Part shown: positions 61,549 to 64,000 of the stretch, one piece after another | How the letters are laid out: every line of letters starts with the position of its first letter | Position numbering within the stretch: position 1 is the stretch's first letter | Source of the DNA: Ectocarpus siliculosus | Lineage: Eukaryota > Sar > Phaeophyceae > Ectocarpales > Ectocarpaceae | Assembly (NCBI GenBank): GCA_000310025.1 | Contig: FN649727.1 | Span: 3,737,992-3,801,991 of the forward strand | Reading direction: 5' to 3' | DNA: 64,000 nucleotides | Position numbers and translations under genes: made by a program | Notes under the pieces: model-generated | Seen by the model: only the letters and a program-made list of their open reading frames with translations | Databases searched by the model: none | Told to the model about the DNA's origin: nothing

Positions 61549-63822
61549 CTACACCGCCACAGCTTCTCCCCCTCTCTCGTCCGACTTCCTGTCCACCCCC
61601 CCGCCACCACCCCCCTGAGAACCGGCGGGCCTCCCGAAGAAGGGCGGCAGGCCTGGGGCTGCTGCTTCTGCCCCCTCGGCAGCAGCAGCCGCCGCCGCCG
61701 CCGCCGCCGCCTGCTCGGCGGCCGCGGCTGCCGTCCCCGTTTCTGCACCGGCCTCTGCCCAGCCCGCCCCCCCCCCTTCGCCCGCCTCCTCCGCTGTTGC
61801 TGCTGTGTCATGTTCATCGGTGAGCTGCATGTAGGCCTATTAAAAGAACAACCGAAAGGGGTCAAGGTATCAAGTTAGGGTGAGACGTGAGGCGGGCGTG
61901 AGGTGCGAGTGAGCAATCGAAAAAGGGGTTTAACCGCGAAGCAGGATTCGTCTCTTCCACTCCTCTACGGTCTGTAGCTGTTTTCGGGTATCTAAGTTGA
62001 GGCGCATGGCACACAGGGCTATATGCATGTATTTCGTGTACATACATGGATGTGACTCTCTCTCACATCACGTCCGCCCCTCTGTTCGCGTATCCAAAAA
62101 TAAAAAATACTTGTACAAATTTTAGTCTTGTTTTTGCAGGGTTCTTTTTTGTCATCCCGTGTGTATGTTCCACCCATGATGATGCACACAGCAGTAAGTT
62201 GTTCACCTGTTGAGCAGTCGTGGTCTGTCCGCTCGGGTTCGCTCCGGGCGCTACTTCCACGAGCACTCTTTCGTTCGCCTTTGTTTCATGACGCAGCAAC
62301 GCGTTCGTTGATCATTGCGATCGATTTGTTGTCGGATGACACGAATCGAGTACTACGCCCTCTCTCTCTGTACCGAACCATTAGCCAGCTACACTTACCC
62401 CCCCTTGAGGGCCAAGAACGACTTTTAGGCCCCCATCCTCTTGACCTGTTTTAGCTCACTTTTACCAGCATGCCTGTCTCCACCTTTGGACTCCTCTCTC
62501 GACAAGGGAGGTTGCCGGGGTACACAGGGACAACTATAGTCTAGTGTGGGTGCTTTGTAGAGGGGAGGAATAAGGAGTACTGGCAGGTAGTGTTGCGGGA
62601 CGATACCGCAGGTAGGGTCAACGGCAAAGTTGCACCGCGTCTGTTTGTGCTTGGGTGAAAAGCGCTACCTACTACAGTAGGAGCAGAAGCGCGGAAGAAG
62701 CAACCTCGCCCACCGACGAAAGAAGGCAACGGGCAACCTAGAGCCTTGGTTAGAATGTCTCGCTTTCTCGATAGAGGAATATCTTGAAGAATGCCTCCTT
62801 TTCGTGCCCCGTTTACCATGCTCCCTCCCGCCAGCTGTTGTCTACGATCCCCAGCATGGGTCATTTGATAGGGCTTTTAGCTTTTTAAGACAAGAGACGG
62901 CTCGGGTGAGAGGGTAGCTTTGCACATGCACCCAGGGCTGGAACTGTCCGCATCATTCAATACGCAGGCGAAGTTTCTTCCTACTTCTATTTCAGAAATT
63001 TCGCAACAGCACCGAATATTCCATCGTCCTAAATTGCTACCTCCCACGAATGTTGAGTACTACATACCGCGTATCTTGGGAATCGATTTATTGAGCGGGG
63101 CGGCGAAATCCGCCAGACCCCTCGGTACAGCTACAACCTATCGCAACGACTCTAATGGTGGCACATGGCCCTATGGACCGATACTTACGCGCTTACTCAC
63201 GTCGAACATCTCTGGTGTGAGGCAGAAGCTTGTAATCTGGCACCCCCCTTCCTGGAAAGGGCAGCTGGAGGGCCAGCACTCGTCTCCCACGAACTCCGTG
63301 GCAATACAGGACTGTTGTTGTTGCGGAAACAGGAGGGGGTCAGCACACGACAACACGTGCGAGGTAACGCACAAGGAGTGTTCCGTTGCAAAGCACACAA
63401 GATGCAACAATCCCCCCCTTCCACCTCCTTTTCAGCACGAGGTGGTCTACAGTCGTAAACAACAAACGGCATATATCCAAGAGCGGCAGCAGCAGCAGCA
63501 GCAGATCCACCGAAAACACATGGTGCAGGCCATCATACGCAGCAATGTCGTACTACTGTGGTGGCGTCTCCCAACACCAAATCGATCGCAATGGGTGTGG
63601 GGCATAGGCTCACATACTTCCATATCTTCCGGATGGGTACAGACAGCAGACAGCAGACGCGCGGAATGATTGCTGTCGGTTGGCTGGCTGGCTGGCCGGC
63701 CCGCTTACCTCTAGTGTGCTGCACCATGGATCTGACTCTTTGACGCCCTCGACATCGCAGTACTGCATCGCCATGTCAATAACGCACGACATCACCGGCT
63801 CGAATTCGGCATCGTAGGCCAC
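61549..63822 (-). CDS. C-terminal exons of an unrecognised protein (gene continues past the window)
   Basis: Two phase-compatible exons. Exon 63822-63709 starts at acceptor cacacacag|gtg and ends at donor ctagag|gtaagc. It encodes 38 residues including FEPVMSCVIDMAMQYCDVEG and ESDPWCSTLE. Exon 61824-61549 starts at a strong acceptor (poly-pyrimidine then acatgcag|ctc). It encodes LTDEHDTAATAEEAGEG followed by an Ala/Gly-rich tail and a stop. The first exon looks like conserved helical protein; the second is low complexity. I do not recognise the family. The 1.9-kb intron between them holds no other convincing exon. The 5' part lies beyond the contig end. Confidence 0.45.
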
Positions 63823-63829
63823 CTGTGTG

Positions 63830-64000
63830 TGTTGGGGGGGGGGGGGGGGGGGGGTCCCCTAATCCGGGGTGGCCGAATTCTTTAAACAATTGTTCCCCCA
63901 CCCGGGGGGATTTCTCCTAAAAAACCCCCCTGTTGGAAGTTCCCCCAAAAAAAAATTTTTTTTTTTTATTAAAAAAAGGGTCCATCACCCCGAACCCCCC
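63830..64000. other. Probable low-quality sequence at a contig end
   Basis: A 20-plus G homopolymer is followed by sequence in which nearly every base type comes in doubled or longer runs (cccccc, gggggg, aaaaaaaaa, tttttttttttt). This is typical of an unreliable read tail after a homopolymer. It should not be annotated. Confidence 0.7.

Noticed and set aside
61114-61878. 254-codon plus-strand frame
   Set aside because: Its Arg/Pro/Cys-rich end is the complement of an Ala/Gly-rich minus-strand exon, and no motif supports it.

Overview
This window is nuclear DNA from an intron-rich eukaryotic alga. The best fit is a stramenopile with a red-lineage plastid, probably a brown alga of the Ectocarpus type. 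That identification is inference, not a database match. The support is: multi-exon genes with GT-AG introns and one apparent GC-AG intron; introns of several hundred bases to 9 kb; Ala/Gly/Ser-rich insertions in conserved proteins; N-terminal signal-peptide plus Phe motifs like the ASAFAP motif of heterokont plastid precursors; and dense transposable-element debris inside introns. Most long open frames are chance frames in GC-rich sequence, so genes were rebuilt by joining conserved protein blocks across phase-matched splice sites.

Layout. 0.5-4 kb: possible exons of unrecognised protein(s), one with an IQ-like motif. 5.9-10.9 kb (+): a MAPKK-like protein kinase with a long disordered N-terminus. 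12.5-13.6 kb: a 1.04-kb MITE-like element with near-perfect terminal inverted repeats and TA target duplication. 14.4-18.9 kb (-): a plastid-targeted SET-domain lysine methyltransferase of the Rubisco LSMT/SETD3 type (9 exons). 19.1-42.1 kb (+): an ABC1K/UbiB atypical kinase (13 exons). It starts only 128 bp from the SET gene in divergent orientation, and its introns hold a solo LTR, a TRIM element, a tRNA-derived SINE, minisatellites and a 7.4-kb composite element. 44.4-47.9 kb (-): MON1. 49.1-52.6 kb (-): EAF6/MEAF6. 53.0-59.5 kb (+): PARN deadenylase, divergent from EAF6. 61.5-63.8 kb (-): C-terminal part of an unrecognised gene. The last ~170 bases look like poor sequence at a contig end.

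The most unusual region is 26.0-33.4 kb, inside an 8.9-kb ABC1K intron. It is bounded by ~220-bp inverted repeats. It contains broken remnants of a Ty3/gypsy-like RNase H (minus strand), a cytosine-5 DNA methyltransferase, a D35E integrase and a Tudor-like chromatin-reader tail (plus strand). This suggests a mobile element that captured a DNA methyltransferase.

Functionally the host genes fall into plastid biology (SET methyltransferase and ABC1K, sharing a very short divergent promoter), signalling (MAPKK-like), endolysosomal Rab7 activation (MON1), chromatin acetylation (EAF6) and mRNA deadenylation (PARN). Apart from the two divergent pairs, nothing suggests co-regulation.
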